Shown: positions 36,905-45,555, counted from the stretch's first letter. The stretch is 64,000 nt of DNA from Streptomyces sp. RB17 (GCF_009604455.1 NZ_WEGL01000002.1:558001-622000), one strand, 5' to 3'. A program made the numbers and translations. The notes: a model not told the origin generated them from the letters alone.

Positions 36905-37335
36905 CGCTCGTGCAGTCGCTGTCGGACGAGGTTGAAGCGCATCCGGTCCAGCGCGCACGCCTCGCGGCGCATGCCGTCCTCGTGGAGCCGCAGGACGCGG
37001 TCCACGTCCACCCATGAGTCCCGGCCCGACCGGTCCCAGGGTCCGCTGCCGATCGCGACCCACTCCCGGTCGCCGTCGTGCCGCTTGCTGGAGAGCTGTA
37101 CGGCGAGAAAGGTGCCGGCCGCTTCTCGTGCGACGACCAGCACCGGGCGGTCCTTGCCCCGGCCGTCGTTCTCCTCGAACGGCACCCAGGTCCACACGAT
37201 CTCGCCCGGGTCCGGGTCGCCGTCGTGGGCCGGGGAGTACTCGGTGCGCACCCGGCCGACGTCGCGGGGGTCGGCCTCGGTGGTCGCGGTGGGGCCGTAG
37301 CGGCCGGGGACGTTCTCATCGGTAAACGTGGTCAC
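36889..37335 (-). CDS. PemK/MazF-like protein
   Basis: A 148-residue protein whose central part has the PemK/MazF fold: PGEIVWTWVPFEE, GKDRPVLVVAREAAGTFLAV, then DSWVDVDRVLRLH. MazF toxins are ribosome-independent endoribonucleases; this one has a 40-residue N-terminal extension and no adjacent antitoxin, so a toxin role is uncertain. GTG at 37335 lies 6 nt after TAGGGT, a leaderless arrangement. The 3' end overlaps the convergent PARG gene by 16 nt. Confidence 0.8.
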   Translation of the reverse strand: MTTFTDENVPGRYGPTATTEADPRDVGRVRTEYSPAHDGDPDPGEIVWTWVPFEENDGRGKDRPVLVVAREAAGTFLAVQLSSKRHDGDREWVAIGSGPWDRSGRDSWVDVDRVLRLHEDGMRREACALDRMRFNLVRQRLHERYGWT

Positions 37336-37496
37336 GGGGGCACCCTAGTGGCACGGTCCCGCGGGGCAAGGGGCGCCTGCCGTGGGGGCGTTGCGGCGGA
37401 GGGTCCGAGAGGTGGGGCTCGGTGACCGTTCGGGTCTTGGTGACCGGTCGGCCCGTCGGGGTTGTGACCGGTCGGCGCCGTCGGGCGTGTGACCGG

Positions 37497-37910
37497 TCAG
37501 GCCTGGGGGCGGGTGCCGATCCACAGTCCAGGGCGGCGTCGATGCACGGTCACATAGGTCAGGCCCGGCTCGCCGGCGGTGATGCTGCGCTGCGCGCCGT
37601 GCGGCAGCCAGGCCAGGGCGCCCTCGGTGAGCGGCTGCGGTCCGTCGGCGGGGCCCGCGCCGAGCACGCCGTCCCCCGACACGACCAGGAGCATCACATC
37701 CAACTGCCTCTCGGTGTGCGCCGTGATCCGGTCGCCCGGGGCGAGCCGGACCACGTTGGCGTCGAGCTGCCGTCCGCTCTCGGCCAGCTTCCACAGCACC
37801 CCGCCGGGCAGCGGCGGAGACTCGGCCAGGGCCCGGGTGTCGCACAGCACGCGTGCGTCCGCCTCGGTGCGGCCGGCCGGTCCGGTGTCGGTCGCGGAGT
37901 GCGACGTCAT
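37497..37910 (-). CDS. Cupin-domain protein
   Basis: A 137-residue single cupin barrel (NVVRLAPGDRITAHTE, DVMLLVVSGDGVLG, GALAWLPHGAQRSI). Only one metal-ligand histidine is obvious in motif 1 (ITAHTE), so it may be a binding or sensor protein rather than an enzyme. GAGGGG lies before ATG 37910. It is divergent from a Cys-containing regulator, with an AT-rich inverted repeat between them. Confidence 0.82.
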   Translation of the reverse strand: MTSHSATDTGPAGRTEADARVLCDTRALAESPPLPGGVLWKLAESGRQLDANVVRLAPGDRITAHTERQLDVMLLVVSGDGVLGAGPADGPQPLTEGALAWLPHGAQRSITAGEPGLTYVTVHRRRPGLWIGTRPQA

Positions 37911-37973
37911 CTGCTGTTCCCCTCGGCTCTTCCGTCTCCCTGCGAACAGGCAACCACCGACCCCTCTGCTCAC

Positions 37974-37994
37974 CCCACAATTAATACATGTGGG
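37974..37994. promoter_or_regulatory. Inverted repeat in AT-rich divergent promoter
   Basis: CCCACA and TGTGGG flank a 9-nt AT-rich centre (ATTAATACA). The patch is strikingly AT-rich for this genome and lies between the cupin gene and the divergent helix-turn-helix regulator, so it is a likely operator for that regulator. Confidence 0.55.
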
Positions 37995-38034
37995 CTTAGT
38001 GAAAAATCAGCACAGGTGGGAGAGGGGGCCGCAG

Positions 38035-38706
38035 GTGACCACACGACAGAGCCCGCGCCGCCGAGAGGTGCTGGACGTGCTGCGCTCCGCGCCCTCACCG
38101 CTCGGCGTCGCGGAGACGGCCGAGCGCATGGGCGTCCACCCGAACACGGTGCGGTTCCATCTGGACATCCTGGTGGCCGAGGGTCTGGTCGAGCGCCGGG
38201 CCGAGCCGTCCCCGGGACCCGGCCGGCCCCGCACCGTCTACAGTGCGCTTCCCGGCATGGACCGCGCCGGCACGCGTGACTACCGGCTCCTCGCGCGCAT
38301 GCTGCTCAGCCGGTGGGCGTCCGCCGACCCGGCGACGGTGCGTGAGGAGGCGATGCAGACGGGCCGGGCGTGGGGTGGTCACCTGGTGCAGCCGCCGCCC
38401 CCGTTCGAGGAGCCGACGGCAGGTCGCTCGGTGGCCGTACTCCTCGCCCTGCTGGGCGAGTTGGGCTTCGCTCCGCAGGCGGAGGGAGCGGACGAGCCCG
38501 GCGGGCCGCCCCCACGGATCCGGCTGCGGCACTGCCCCTTCCTGGAACTCGCCGAGGAGTACGGGAAGGTGGTGTGCCCGCTCCATCTTGGCCTGATGCA
38601 GGGCGCGTTGGACCGGCTGGGCGCCCCGCTGACGGCCACGGGTCTGGAGCCCTTCGCCGAACCCGACTCCTGCGTGGCCCACTTGGCCGCGACCAGGGCC
38701 GCCTGA
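38035..38706 (+). CDS. Helix-turn-helix regulator with Cys-rich C-terminal domain (SufR-like)
   Basis: A 223-residue winged-helix regulator: residues 8-70 form the DNA-binding domain (LGVAETAERMGVHPNTVRFHLDILVAEG). The C-terminal part carries cysteines at HCPF, VVCPLHLGLM and DSCVAH, a pattern seen in SufR-like regulators that can bind an Fe-S cluster or sense redox state. GTG at 38035 is preceded by a G-rich ribosome site; an in-frame GTG 15 codons upstream is possible. It is divergent from the cupin gene and upstream of a small membrane-protein gene. Confidence 0.82.
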   Translation: MTTRQSPRRREVLDVLRSAPSPLGVAETAERMGVHPNTVRFHLDILVAEGLVERRAEPSPGPGRPRTVYSALPGMDRAGTRDYRLLARMLLSRWASADPATVREEAMQTGRAWGGHLVQPPPPFEEPTAGRSVAVLLALLGELGFAPQAEGADEPGGPPPRIRLRHCPFLELAEEYGKVVCPLHLGLMQGALDRLGAPLTATGLEPFAEPDSCVAHLAATRAA

Positions 38707-38910
38707 CCGGCCTGTCCGGCGACGGAGAGCGCGACCCGAACCGGGCCGGCCCGTGCGCGCCCGCTGCCCGCTGCCCGCAGCCGCCCGCCGGACCACCGCC
38801 CCGGACCCCGATCCATACCGTCGGCGCGGCACTCCGTATCGCCTCACTGAGAACGCTCCCCCACTCCCACGCACTCCATCCGCCGGCCCCCGGCGGAGAA
38901 AGGCCCCGCA

Positions 38911-39339
38911 ATGAACGTCACGTCCGCCGCCACCGCTAGCGCGGTCACGTTCGTCTGGCTCGGCATGGTGCTGGCGATCTCCTTCCTGGAGGCCCCGCTG
39001 AAGTTCCGTGCACCGGGCGTGACCATCCCGGTCGGCCTGGGCACAGGCCGGCTGGTCTTCCGCGCGCTGAACGCCGTGGAGGTGGTGCCGGCCGTCGTCG
39101 TCATCGCGGCGATCGCCGTGGGCGGTGCCCCGGCCGGGATCACGGCGCTGACCGCGGTTGCCGCGGTGCTGCTTCTCGCCCAGCCGGCCGCCGTCCGGCC
39201 CTACCTCAACCGCCGCTCCGACCGGATCCTCGCCGGGGAGGAACTGCCCCGCTCCCGCAGCCACTTCTGGTACGTGGGGCTGGAGCTGCTGAAGGGCATC
39301 GCGCTGATCGCCCTGGGAATCGGCCTGCTCACGGCGTGA
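38911..39339 (+). CDS. Small four-helix membrane protein
   Basis: 142 residues with four hydrophobic segments (VTFVWLGMVLAISFLEAPL; VEVVPAVVVIAAIAVGG; ITALTAVAAVLLLAQPAAV; LLKGIALIALGIGLL). Conserved-looking features are KFRAPG, GLGTGRLVFRALN and RSHFWYVGLE. I do not recognise a function. GGAGAAAGG lies before ATG 38911. It follows the SufR-like regulator by 204 nt on the same strand. Confidence 0.75.
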   Translation: MNVTSAATASAVTFVWLGMVLAISFLEAPLKFRAPGVTIPVGLGTGRLVFRALNAVEVVPAVVVIAAIAVGGAPAGITALTAVAAVLLLAQPAAVRPYLNRRSDRILAGEELPRSRSHFWYVGLELLKGIALIALGIGLLTA

Positions 39340-39473
39340 CGGCGTGAGGTCCTCGCACCGGACGTCCCGCTCCGGCTGCTCGCCGAGGCTCCGCCCGCCG
39401 CGCGGACGGTCCTGTGCCGGGACCGCGGTCCGCCCGTTTCCGTGGTGGACCACAGGGACCGGCGAAACGGCCG

Positions 39474-40895
39474 TCAGGCGGCCCGCGTCACCGAGGTGGA
39501 CCGCGGCGGCCACCGGTCGTGCCAGCGCAGCTCCGTCTCCAACTGGGCGGCGACGGACACCAGCAGCGGTTCGCTGTACGCGGGCCCGAGCAACTGCGCC
39601 CCCACCGGCAGGCCGTCGCCGACGAACCCCGCGGGCACGTTCACGCCCGGCCAGCCCAGCACGTTCCACGGCCAGGCGTACGGGCAGGCGGCGATCATCG
39701 CCCGGTCCGTGGCCGGCCCGGGCAGCCGGTACAGGGCGCCGATCCGGGGCGGGGGAGCGGCCGTCGTCGGCGCGAGGATCACGTCGTACGACGCGAAGAA
39801 CCGGCCGATCCGCCGGTGCAGCACCGCCTCCGCACGCCGGGCCGCCCGGAGCGGGGCCCCGCCGAGCAGCCGGCCGAGCCGGGCCGCGCCCCGGGTGCGC
39901 GGATCGAGCAGTGCCGGGTCGGGTGCCTCGCGGACGTGCTCGGCGATGCCCGCGGTGGCGCGTGGCACGAAGGTCAGCCCGATCTGCCCGTAGGGTGGGT
40001 CGGCCTCCTCGACGTCGTGCCCCAACGCGGCCAGTCTTCCGGCGAGTTCGACGACCCGGGCGCGGAGCTCCGGGTGCAGCCGGGCCGGTACGGCGGTGAA
40101 CGGCGGCTTCAGGGACAGGGCGATCCGCAGCCGGCCCGGGTCGCGGCCGACCGCGTCCGCCACCGTCAGCGCGGGCGGCCGGTGCGGATCCCGGTCGTGG
40201 TTGCCGCTCGCCGCGTCCAGCAGCAGGGCCGCGTCGGCGACCGTACGGGCGAGGGTGCCGTTGACCGTGATGCCCTGGAAGGACTCGCCGCGCGGCCAGG
40301 TGGAGATACGGCCCCGCTGCGGCTTGATGCCGACCAGGCCGGTCCACGCGGCCGGGATGCGCACCGAGCCGGCGCCGTCGGAGCCGAGCGCGGCGGGGAC
40401 GAGCCCGGCCGCGACGGCGGCGGCCGAGCCCCCGGACGAACCCCCGGGTGTGTGCGCGGGGTTCCAGGGGTTGCGGGTGTCCCCGAACGCCGGTCCCTCG
40501 GTGAAGGGCCACTGCCCCAGCTCGCACGTGTTGGTCTTGCCGACGATCACGGCGCCGGCCGCACGCAGCCGCCGTACCGCCTCCCCGTCCTCGGCGACCG
40601 GCGGGAACGCGCCCGCACAGCCGAACGCGGTCGGCTCCCCGGCCACGTCCATGTCGTCCTTCACCGCCACCGGCACCCCGAGCAGCGGACGCCGCGCCCC
40701 GGTCGCCAACTCCCGGTCGGCGGCGTCCGCTTCGGCGAGCGCGGCCTCCGCCCGTACGATGCGGAAGGCGTTCAGCGTCCCCTGCGTGGCCTCGATCCGG
40801 GCCAGCGCCCGCTCCACCAGCGCACGCGAGGTCACCTCCCCGTCGGCGAGCGCACGCCGGGTCTCGACCAGGCCGGCGGAACGGTCGTGCGTCAT
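39474..40895 (-). CDS. Amidase (amidase-signature family)
   Basis: A 473-residue amidase-signature hydrolase with the Ser-cisSer-Lys triad region visible: VPVAVKDDMDVAG (Lys), TPGGSSGGSAAAVAAGLVP (cis-Ser) and GSDGAGSVRIPAAWTGLVG (nucleophile Ser). It cleaves an amide or related bond; substrate not predictable, and GatA is excluded by lack of the GatBC context. GGAGGTG lies before ATG 40895. An MFS gene ends 61 nt upstream on the same strand. Confidence 0.9.
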   Translation of the reverse strand: MTHDRSAGLVETRRALADGEVTSRALVERALARIEATQGTLNAFRIVRAEAALAEADAADRELATGARRPLLGVPVAVKDDMDVAGEPTAFGCAGAFPPVAEDGEAVRRLRAAGAVIVGKTNTCELGQWPFTEGPAFGDTRNPWNPAHTPGGSSGGSAAAVAAGLVPAALGSDGAGSVRIPAAWTGLVGIKPQRGRISTWPRGESFQGITVNGTLARTVADAALLLDAASGNHDRDPHRPPALTVADAVGRDPGRLRIALSLKPPFTAVPARLHPELRARVVELAGRLAALGHDVEEADPPYGQIGLTFVPRATAGIAEHVREAPDPALLDPRTRGAARLGRLLGGAPLRAARRAEAVLHRRIGRFFASYDVILAPTTAAPPPRIGALYRLPGPATDRAMIAACPYAWPWNVLGWPGVNVPAGFVGDGLPVGAQLLGPAYSEPLLVSVAAQLETELRWHDRWPPRSTSVTRAA

Positions 40896-40956
40896 GGGCG
40901 GGCACCTCCGGGACTCTCCGGTACCGATGTCTACCGAACGGTAACCTCACAACCGG

Positions 40957-42240
40957 TCAGCCGTAAGGCTTTCGCCCGGATGCCTCGGGCGGCGGCCGGT
41001 CCCCCCGGGAGGCCCCGCACACCTCCCCGCCTGGTCCGCCGGCAACCACCGTCCGCGCAGCGGCCCGTGCACCCAGGTGCCGTACGAGACCCAGCCCGGT
41101 CAGCAGCGCGAGCAGAGCGCACACCCCGGACCAGTCGTACCCCGCGTACGCCCGGGAGCCGAGCCAGGAGCCGAGGCTGCCGCCCAGGTAGGCACAGGTC
41201 ATGTAGGCGGTGTTGAGGCGGCTGCGGACGTTCGCGGCGAGGGCGTAGACGCGCACCTGGTTGGCGACCATGCCCGACTGCATGCCGACGTCCAGCAGCA
41301 GCGTGCCCGCCACCAGGGACAGCAGACCGGGGGTGCCGCCGAGGCCGCCGAGGGCGAGGACCGCCGCGGAGGCCAGGACCAGCAGGAAGCAGACCAGGTT
41401 CACCGCGTCGGCGCCGCGCCGGTCCACCAGCCGGCCCGCGACCGGCGTGACCAGCATGGTCGCCGCGTTGACCAGCGCGAGCAGTCCGACCGCGTCCGCG
41501 CCCAGGCCGTATGCCGGGCCCGTCAGCAGCAGTGCCACCCCCGTCCACACGGCGGAGAAACCGGCGAACACCGTCGCCTGGTAGAAGGAGGACCGGCGCA
41601 GGGACGGTTCGGCGAACAGCAGGCGGACGGGCTCGGTCAGCAGCCGCGGGTAGCGCTGCCGGGACGGCGCCGCCGCGGCCGGGAGCGCGCGGGCCAGGAG
41701 CAGGGCCACCGCGAGCGTGAGCAGGGCCGCGAGGGCGTACGGCGCCCGCCAGCCCAGCCGGTCGCCGAGGGCGCCGCCGGCCGTGCGGGACAGCAGCATG
41801 CCCGCCAGCGCCCCGCTCAGCAGCGTGCCGCCGACCACGCCCCGCCGCTCCGCCGGGACCAGTCCGGCCGCCAGCGGGCCGGCCAGCGGGGCGATCACCG
41901 TGCTCGCGCCGACCAGCACGCTCGCCGCGAGCAGCGGCGGCAGCCCGGGCGCGGCGGCTGCGGCGCACAGGCCGAGGCAGGTCAGGGCGAGAAGGGTGAC
42001 CAGCAGCGGGCGGGGCGGCAGCCGGTCGCCGAGCGGAACGAGCAGGAAGATGCCGGCGGCGTAGCCGAACTGGGTCGCGGTGACCACCCCGGCCGCCGTG
42101 CCGGGGGAGACGCCGAGGCCCGTGGCGACGAGCGGCGCGACGGCCTGCGGGAAGTACACATTGCCGACCGCGACCCCGCAGGCCAGCGCCAGCAGCGCGA
42201 CGAGCCGCGGGGTACGCTGCCCGGTGTGGTGATCCGTCAT
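40957..42240 (-). CDS. MFS transporter
   Basis: A 427-residue major facilitator with 12 predicted helices, of the actinobacterial group beginning GVAVGNVYFPQAVAPLVA; the loop 2-3 motif is LGDRLPPRPLLV. It is probably an exporter of a small molecule. The C-terminal 30 residues are hydrophilic and Pro/Gly-rich. It is divergent from an ArsR-type regulator with 56 nt between starts, so regulation by that protein is likely. Confidence 0.88.
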   Translation of the reverse strand: MTDHHTGQRTPRLVALLALACGVAVGNVYFPQAVAPLVATGLGVSPGTAAGVVTATQFGYAAGIFLLVPLGDRLPPRPLLVTLLALTCLGLCAAAAAPGLPPLLAASVLVGASTVIAPLAGPLAAGLVPAERRGVVGGTLLSGALAGMLLSRTAGGALGDRLGWRAPYALAALLTLAVALLLARALPAAAAPSRQRYPRLLTEPVRLLFAEPSLRRSSFYQATVFAGFSAVWTGVALLLTGPAYGLGADAVGLLALVNAATMLVTPVAGRLVDRRGADAVNLVCFLLVLASAAVLALGGLGGTPGLLSLVAGTLLLDVGMQSGMVANQVRVYALAANVRSRLNTAYMTCAYLGGSLGSWLGSRAYAGYDWSGVCALLALLTGLGLVRHLGARAAARTVVAGGPGGEVCGASRGDRPPPEASGRKPYG

Positions 42241-42296
42241 GTGCCGAAGTCCACGCCCTGCGCGGGCGGTTGGCGAAGGATGTAGACGGGGGCTAA

Positions 42297-43274
42297 ATGA
42301 TCAGCTTTCGGCTCGGGGCCGACGACCTCGCCGACACCCGGTTCGCCGTCTCCCCGCTCAGCCAGCTGATGGAGAGCCTGCGCGTCCTGCGCGCCCCCGC
42401 CCTGCACCCCCTGCACCGCGGCTGGCGCCGCACCGTGCTCGGCGCCCTCGACCCCGCCGATCTGCCCCTGCTGTCGGCCCTGGTCGGTCCGACCCTGGCC
42501 CTGCCCGACTTCCTGACGCCCCGGCCCACCGGCTACGCCCCCACGCTGGACGAGGAGTTGACCGGCGTACGGGCCACGCCACCGGAGGTCGTACGACGCG
42601 ACCTGCGCGCCGCGCACGCCCCGCGCCCGCTGCCAGGCGCGCTGCGGCGGGCCGACACCCCCGGTGACGGTCCCGTCCTCGAACTCCTCGACGCCCTCTG
42701 CCTGTTGCTGCACCGCTACTGGCAGACGGCCCTGCTGCCCCACTGGCCCCGGATCCGGCTCGTCCTGGAGGCCGACATCACCCACCGCGCGGGACAGCTG
42801 GCCACGGGGGGCGCACGCTCGCTCTTCTCCGGTCTGCATCCGAACCTCGGCTGGCGGGACGGCGTCCTGACCGTCGACAGGATGATCGGCCGGCACGCCA
42901 TCGACGGCGCCGGACGGGGTCTGCGGCTGGTCCCGTCGGTGTTCGCGCACAAGCCGGCGCCCCCCATCAGCGCCGACGCGCCGCCGATGCTCGCCTATCC
43001 GGGCCGGGGCACCGCCACCCTGTGGGAACCGGAACCCGCACCCGACGCCTCCGCGCTCACCTCCCTGCTCGGCGCACCGCGCACCACCTTGCTGCGGCTG
43101 CTCGGGGAACCCCTGCCCACCGTGGAACTCGCCCGCCGGCTGGGCGTGACCCCGAGCGCCGTCTCCCAGCACCTGCGCGTCCTGGACGCCACGGGCCTGG
43201 TGACCCGCGCCCGGGACGGCCGCCGGGTGCTGTACCGGCGCAGCGAGCTGGGGGAGCGGTTGGTCGGAGGGTGA
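42297..43274 (+). CDS. ArsR-family regulator with DUF5937 domain
   Basis: A 325-residue regulator: a large N-terminal DUF5937-type domain (ISFRLGADDLADTRFAVSPL, GLHPNLGWRDGVLTVD) followed by a C-terminal winged helix (residues about 255-320; TVELARRLGVTPSAVSQHL, ARDGRRVLYRRSELG). No Shine-Dalgarno is evident, and GGCTAA directly precedes the ATG. It is divergent from the MFS gene, its probable target. It ends immediately before the G-rich minisatellite. Confidence 0.88.
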   Translation: MISFRLGADDLADTRFAVSPLSQLMESLRVLRAPALHPLHRGWRRTVLGALDPADLPLLSALVGPTLALPDFLTPRPTGYAPTLDEELTGVRATPPEVVRRDLRAAHAPRPLPGALRRADTPGDGPVLELLDALCLLLHRYWQTALLPHWPRIRLVLEADITHRAGQLATGGARSLFSGLHPNLGWRDGVLTVDRMIGRHAIDGAGRGLRLVPSVFAHKPAPPISADAPPMLAYPGRGTATLWEPEPAPDASALTSLLGAPRTTLLRLLGEPLPTVELARRLGVTPSAVSQHLRVLDATGLVTRARDGRRVLYRRSELGERLVGG

Positions 43275-43276
43275 GG

Positions 43277-43773
43277 GGTGCTGGTGGGTGCGTGGTCGGG
43301 CTGGTGGGTGCGGGGCACGAGGTGCGCGTGCTCGGTGGGTGGGCGTGGAGTGATGGGGGAGGCGAGTGCTCGGCGGGCAGGCGTGGGGCCATGGGTCGGG
43401 GGTGTTCGGTGGGTGCGCGTGGGGTGATGGGGGATGTGCGTGTTCGGTGGGTGGGCGTGGGGCCGGGGGTCGGGGGTGTTCGGTGGGTGGGCGTGGGGTG
43501 ATGGGGGATGTGCGTGTTCGGTGGGTGGGCGTGGGGCCGGGGGTCGGGGGTGTTCGGCGGGTGGGCGTGGGCGATGGGGGAGGTGCGTGGGCGGCGGGGT
43601 GTGCGCGAGGCCATGGGCCGGCGCGTGCTCGGCCGGTGGGCATGGGGCATGGGGTTGGCTCGTGCTCGGCCGGTGGGCGTGGGGCATGGGGTTGGCTCGT
43701 GCTCGGCCGGTGGATGGGGGTGACGGGGTAGGCCCATGCTCGGCCGGTGGGTGGCCGAGGTGGCCGTCGTGGC
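43277..43773. repeat. G-rich minisatellite, about 12 units of 36-38 bp
   Basis: Units beginning TGTTCGG or TGCTCGG start at 43329, 43367, 43403, 43441, 43477, 43515 and 43551, with spacings alternating 38 and 36 (a 74-bp dimer). Further unit starts are at about 43588, 43626, 43663, 43700 and 43737 (spacing 37-38). The copies at 43441-43514 and the following 74 bp are nearly identical, as are 43626-43662 and 43663-43699. Each unit holds G-tracts such as GGTGGGCGTGGGG, so the plus strand has many G-quadruplex motifs. A looser 20-bp repeat (CTGGTGGGTG) precedes the array at 43281-43310. No gene is supported; frames are open only because stop codons are rare in such sequence. Confidence 0.9.
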
Positions 43774-43961
43774 GGCCCGCTTCCGTCGGGCTGGTGATCC
43801 TCGGGGGCATGCGGTGCGCGGCCGGCGTGGGCGGACCGGCGTGCGACGGGAAGCGCTCCTGTCCGGCCAGGATGGTCCGCCCGTGTCGGTTGACTTCGAG
43901 CGCGCTCCAGCGCCTAGCGTCGAAAGCCTCGAGCGAACGGTCCGGACGGACGGAGACGACC

Positions 43962-44843
43962 ATGCGCGTGGGTGTGCACATCAACCGGTTCGACCATCCC
44001 GGGGGCGGGCCCGCGCTCGGCGGCGAACTCGCCGCCGCCGGTGCCGCCGCCGAGGCGGCCGGGGTGAGCTGGCTGTCGGTGATGGACCACTACTTCCAGA
44101 TGGAGTTCAACGGCGGCGCCGAGGCCCCCATGCTGGAGGCGTACACCACGCTCGGCTACCTCGCCGCCCACACCTCCGGTGTCCGACTCGGCGCCCTGGT
44201 GAGCGGGGTGACGTACCGCCGTCCCGGGCTGCTCGCCAAGATCGCCACCACGCTCGACGTCCTCTCCGGAGGCCGGGCCACGCTGGGCATCGGAGCCGCC
44301 TGGTACGACCGCGAACACCACGGCCTCGGCGTGCCGTACCCTCCGCTCGCGGAACGTTTCGAGCGGCTGGACGAGACGCTGCGGATCTGTCTGCAGATGT
44401 GGGACCCGGACGACAACGGCCCGTTCGAGGGGAGGCACTACCGGCTCGCGGAGACCCTGTGCGTCCCCGCGCCGGTGAGCAGCCCGCACCCGGAGATCAT
44501 GATCGGCGGCGGCGGAGAGAAGAAGACCCTGCGGCTGGTGGCCCGCTACGCCGACGCGTGCAACCTCATCCCGTCCTCGCCCGAGGAACTGCGCCACAAG
44601 CTGAAGGTGCTGCGTGGCCACTGCGAGAGCGTCGGGCGGGACTACGACACCATCCGCAAGACCGTCGCCCACACCGGCGAGCACGCCACCGCGGGCGACC
44701 TCGACGCCTTCCTGCGGGACATGGAGGGCTACACCAAGCTCGGCATCGACACGATGATCCTCTGCCCCCGGCTCGGCGCGACCTCCGCGTGGATGGAGCG
44801 CTTCGCGGCCCCGGCGGTGGAGCGACTGGCCGGCCTCGACTGA
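43962..44843 (+). CDS. LLM-class F420-dependent oxidoreductase
   Basis: A 293-residue luciferase-like TIM-barrel protein of the F420-dependent group: FDHPGGG near the start, WLSVMDHYFQ, EAYTTLGYLAAHTSGVRLG, SGGRATLGIGAAWYDREH, GPFEGRHYRL and PEIMIGGGGEKKTLRLVA. It probably transfers hydride from reduced F420 to an unknown substrate. GGAG lies 7 nt before ATG 43962. The array of G-rich repeats ends about 190 nt upstream; the intervening 43774-43961 has no recognised element. Confidence 0.9.
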   Translation: MRVGVHINRFDHPGGGPALGGELAAAGAAAEAAGVSWLSVMDHYFQMEFNGGAEAPMLEAYTTLGYLAAHTSGVRLGALVSGVTYRRPGLLAKIATTLDVLSGGRATLGIGAAWYDREHHGLGVPYPPLAERFERLDETLRICLQMWDPDDNGPFEGRHYRLAETLCVPAPVSSPHPEIMIGGGGEKKTLRLVARYADACNLIPSSPEELRHKLKVLRGHCESVGRDYDTIRKTVAHTGEHATAGDLDAFLRDMEGYTKLGIDTMILCPRLGATSAWMERFAAPAVERLAGLD

Positions 44844-44860
44844 GTCGCGGGAACGCGACA

Positions 44861-44884
44861 AGGGGCCGGACGGATCCGGCCCCT
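44861..44884. terminator. Bidirectional hairpin terminator
   Basis: A perfect 10-bp stem (AGGGGCCGGA / TCCGGCCCCT) with a 4-nt loop lies between the convergent F420 oxidoreductase and FMN reductase genes. Confidence 0.85.
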
Positions 44885-44901
44885 GCCTGCTGGGATGCGG
44901 C

Positions 44902-45465
44902 TCAGGCGGCCGCGACCTCGCCCACGTTGCCGTGCAGACGGGCGACGACCTCGGTCAGCTGGGCGGCGACCTCGGCGTCGTCGACCGGGTGGGTCTCGGC
45001 GAAGCGGGTCACCGAGCCCGGGATGGACAGCTTGATGTCCTCGATCACCTTGCCGCCGGCGATGCCGACCGCCTTGCGGGTCTCGTCCTGCGCCCACACG
45101 CCGCCGTACTGGCCGAACGCGGTGCCGATCACGGCGACGGGCTTGCCGCCGAAGGCGCCGGCGCCGTACGGGCGGGACAGCCAGTCGATGGCGTTCTTCA
45201 GGACGGCCGGGATGGTGCCGTTGTACTCGGGGGAGAAGAGCAGGAAGGCGTCGGCGGACTGCGCGGCCTCGCGCAGCTTGGCGGCGGTGGCCGGGACGCT
45301 TCCCTCGACGTCGATGTCCTCGTTGTAGAAGGGGACGTCGGCCAGGCCCTCGTACAGCACGACCTCGGCGCCCTCCGGAGCGAGCTTGACAGCGGCCTCG
45401 GCGAGCTGGCGGTTGTGCGAACCCGCGCGAAGGCTGCCGACGAGCGCGAGGATGCGAACAGACAT
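44902..45465 (-). CDS. NAD(P)H-dependent FMN reductase
   Basis: A 187-residue flavodoxin-like reductase: LALVGSLRAGSHNRQLAEAA (phosphate-binding loop), FLLFSPEYNGTIPAVLKNAIDW (signature) and GAFGGKPVAVIGTAFG. It reduces FMN or quinones with NAD(P)H. GGAG lies before ATG 45465. It is divergent from a TetR regulator; two copies of a 12-bp operator lie between them, so it is probably induced by the regulator's ligand, perhaps an electrophile or quinone. Confidence 0.92.
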   Translation of the reverse strand: MSVRILALVGSLRAGSHNRQLAEAAVKLAPEGAEVVLYEGLADVPFYNEDIDVEGSVPATAAKLREAAQSADAFLLFSPEYNGTIPAVLKNAIDWLSRPYGAGAFGGKPVAVIGTAFGQYGGVWAQDETRKAVGIAGGKVIEDIKLSIPGSVTRFAETHPVDDAEVAAQLTEVVARLHGNVGEVAAA

Positions 45466-45507
45466 GGGGAACACTCCAAGAGGGTGAAACATCGCCGTTT
45501 ACGATCC

Positions 45508-45555
45508 GGACCGAGGTCCGCTTAGATTTGTATCACCCTAACCGGACCGTGGTCC
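45508..45555. promoter_or_regulatory. Two TetR-type operators
   Basis: GGACCGAGGTCC (45508-45519, arms extendable to CGGACC/GGTCCG) and GGACCGTGGTCC (45544-45555) are near-identical inverted repeats 36 bp apart in the divergent region of the FMN reductase and TetR genes. Confidence 0.75.

Noticed and set aside
36889..37335. Calling the PemK-like gene and PARG gene an established toxin-antitoxin pair
   Set aside because: They are convergent, overlap at their 3' ends, and PARG enzymes are not known antitoxins for PemK; kept only as a hypothesis.
38095..40950. A 951-codon minus-strand frame covering the regulator, membrane protein and amidase region
   Set aside because: It crosses real genes on both strands and has no coherent domain; the amidase is in another frame with full catalytic motifs.
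43328..43773. CRISPR array or coding repeat protein in the G-rich repeat block
   Set aside because: Units are directly abutting with no unique spacers, so it is not CRISPR. Encoded frames (for example HPPTPHHPPP on the minus strand) shift with the 38/36 alternation, so no single repeat protein is maintained.
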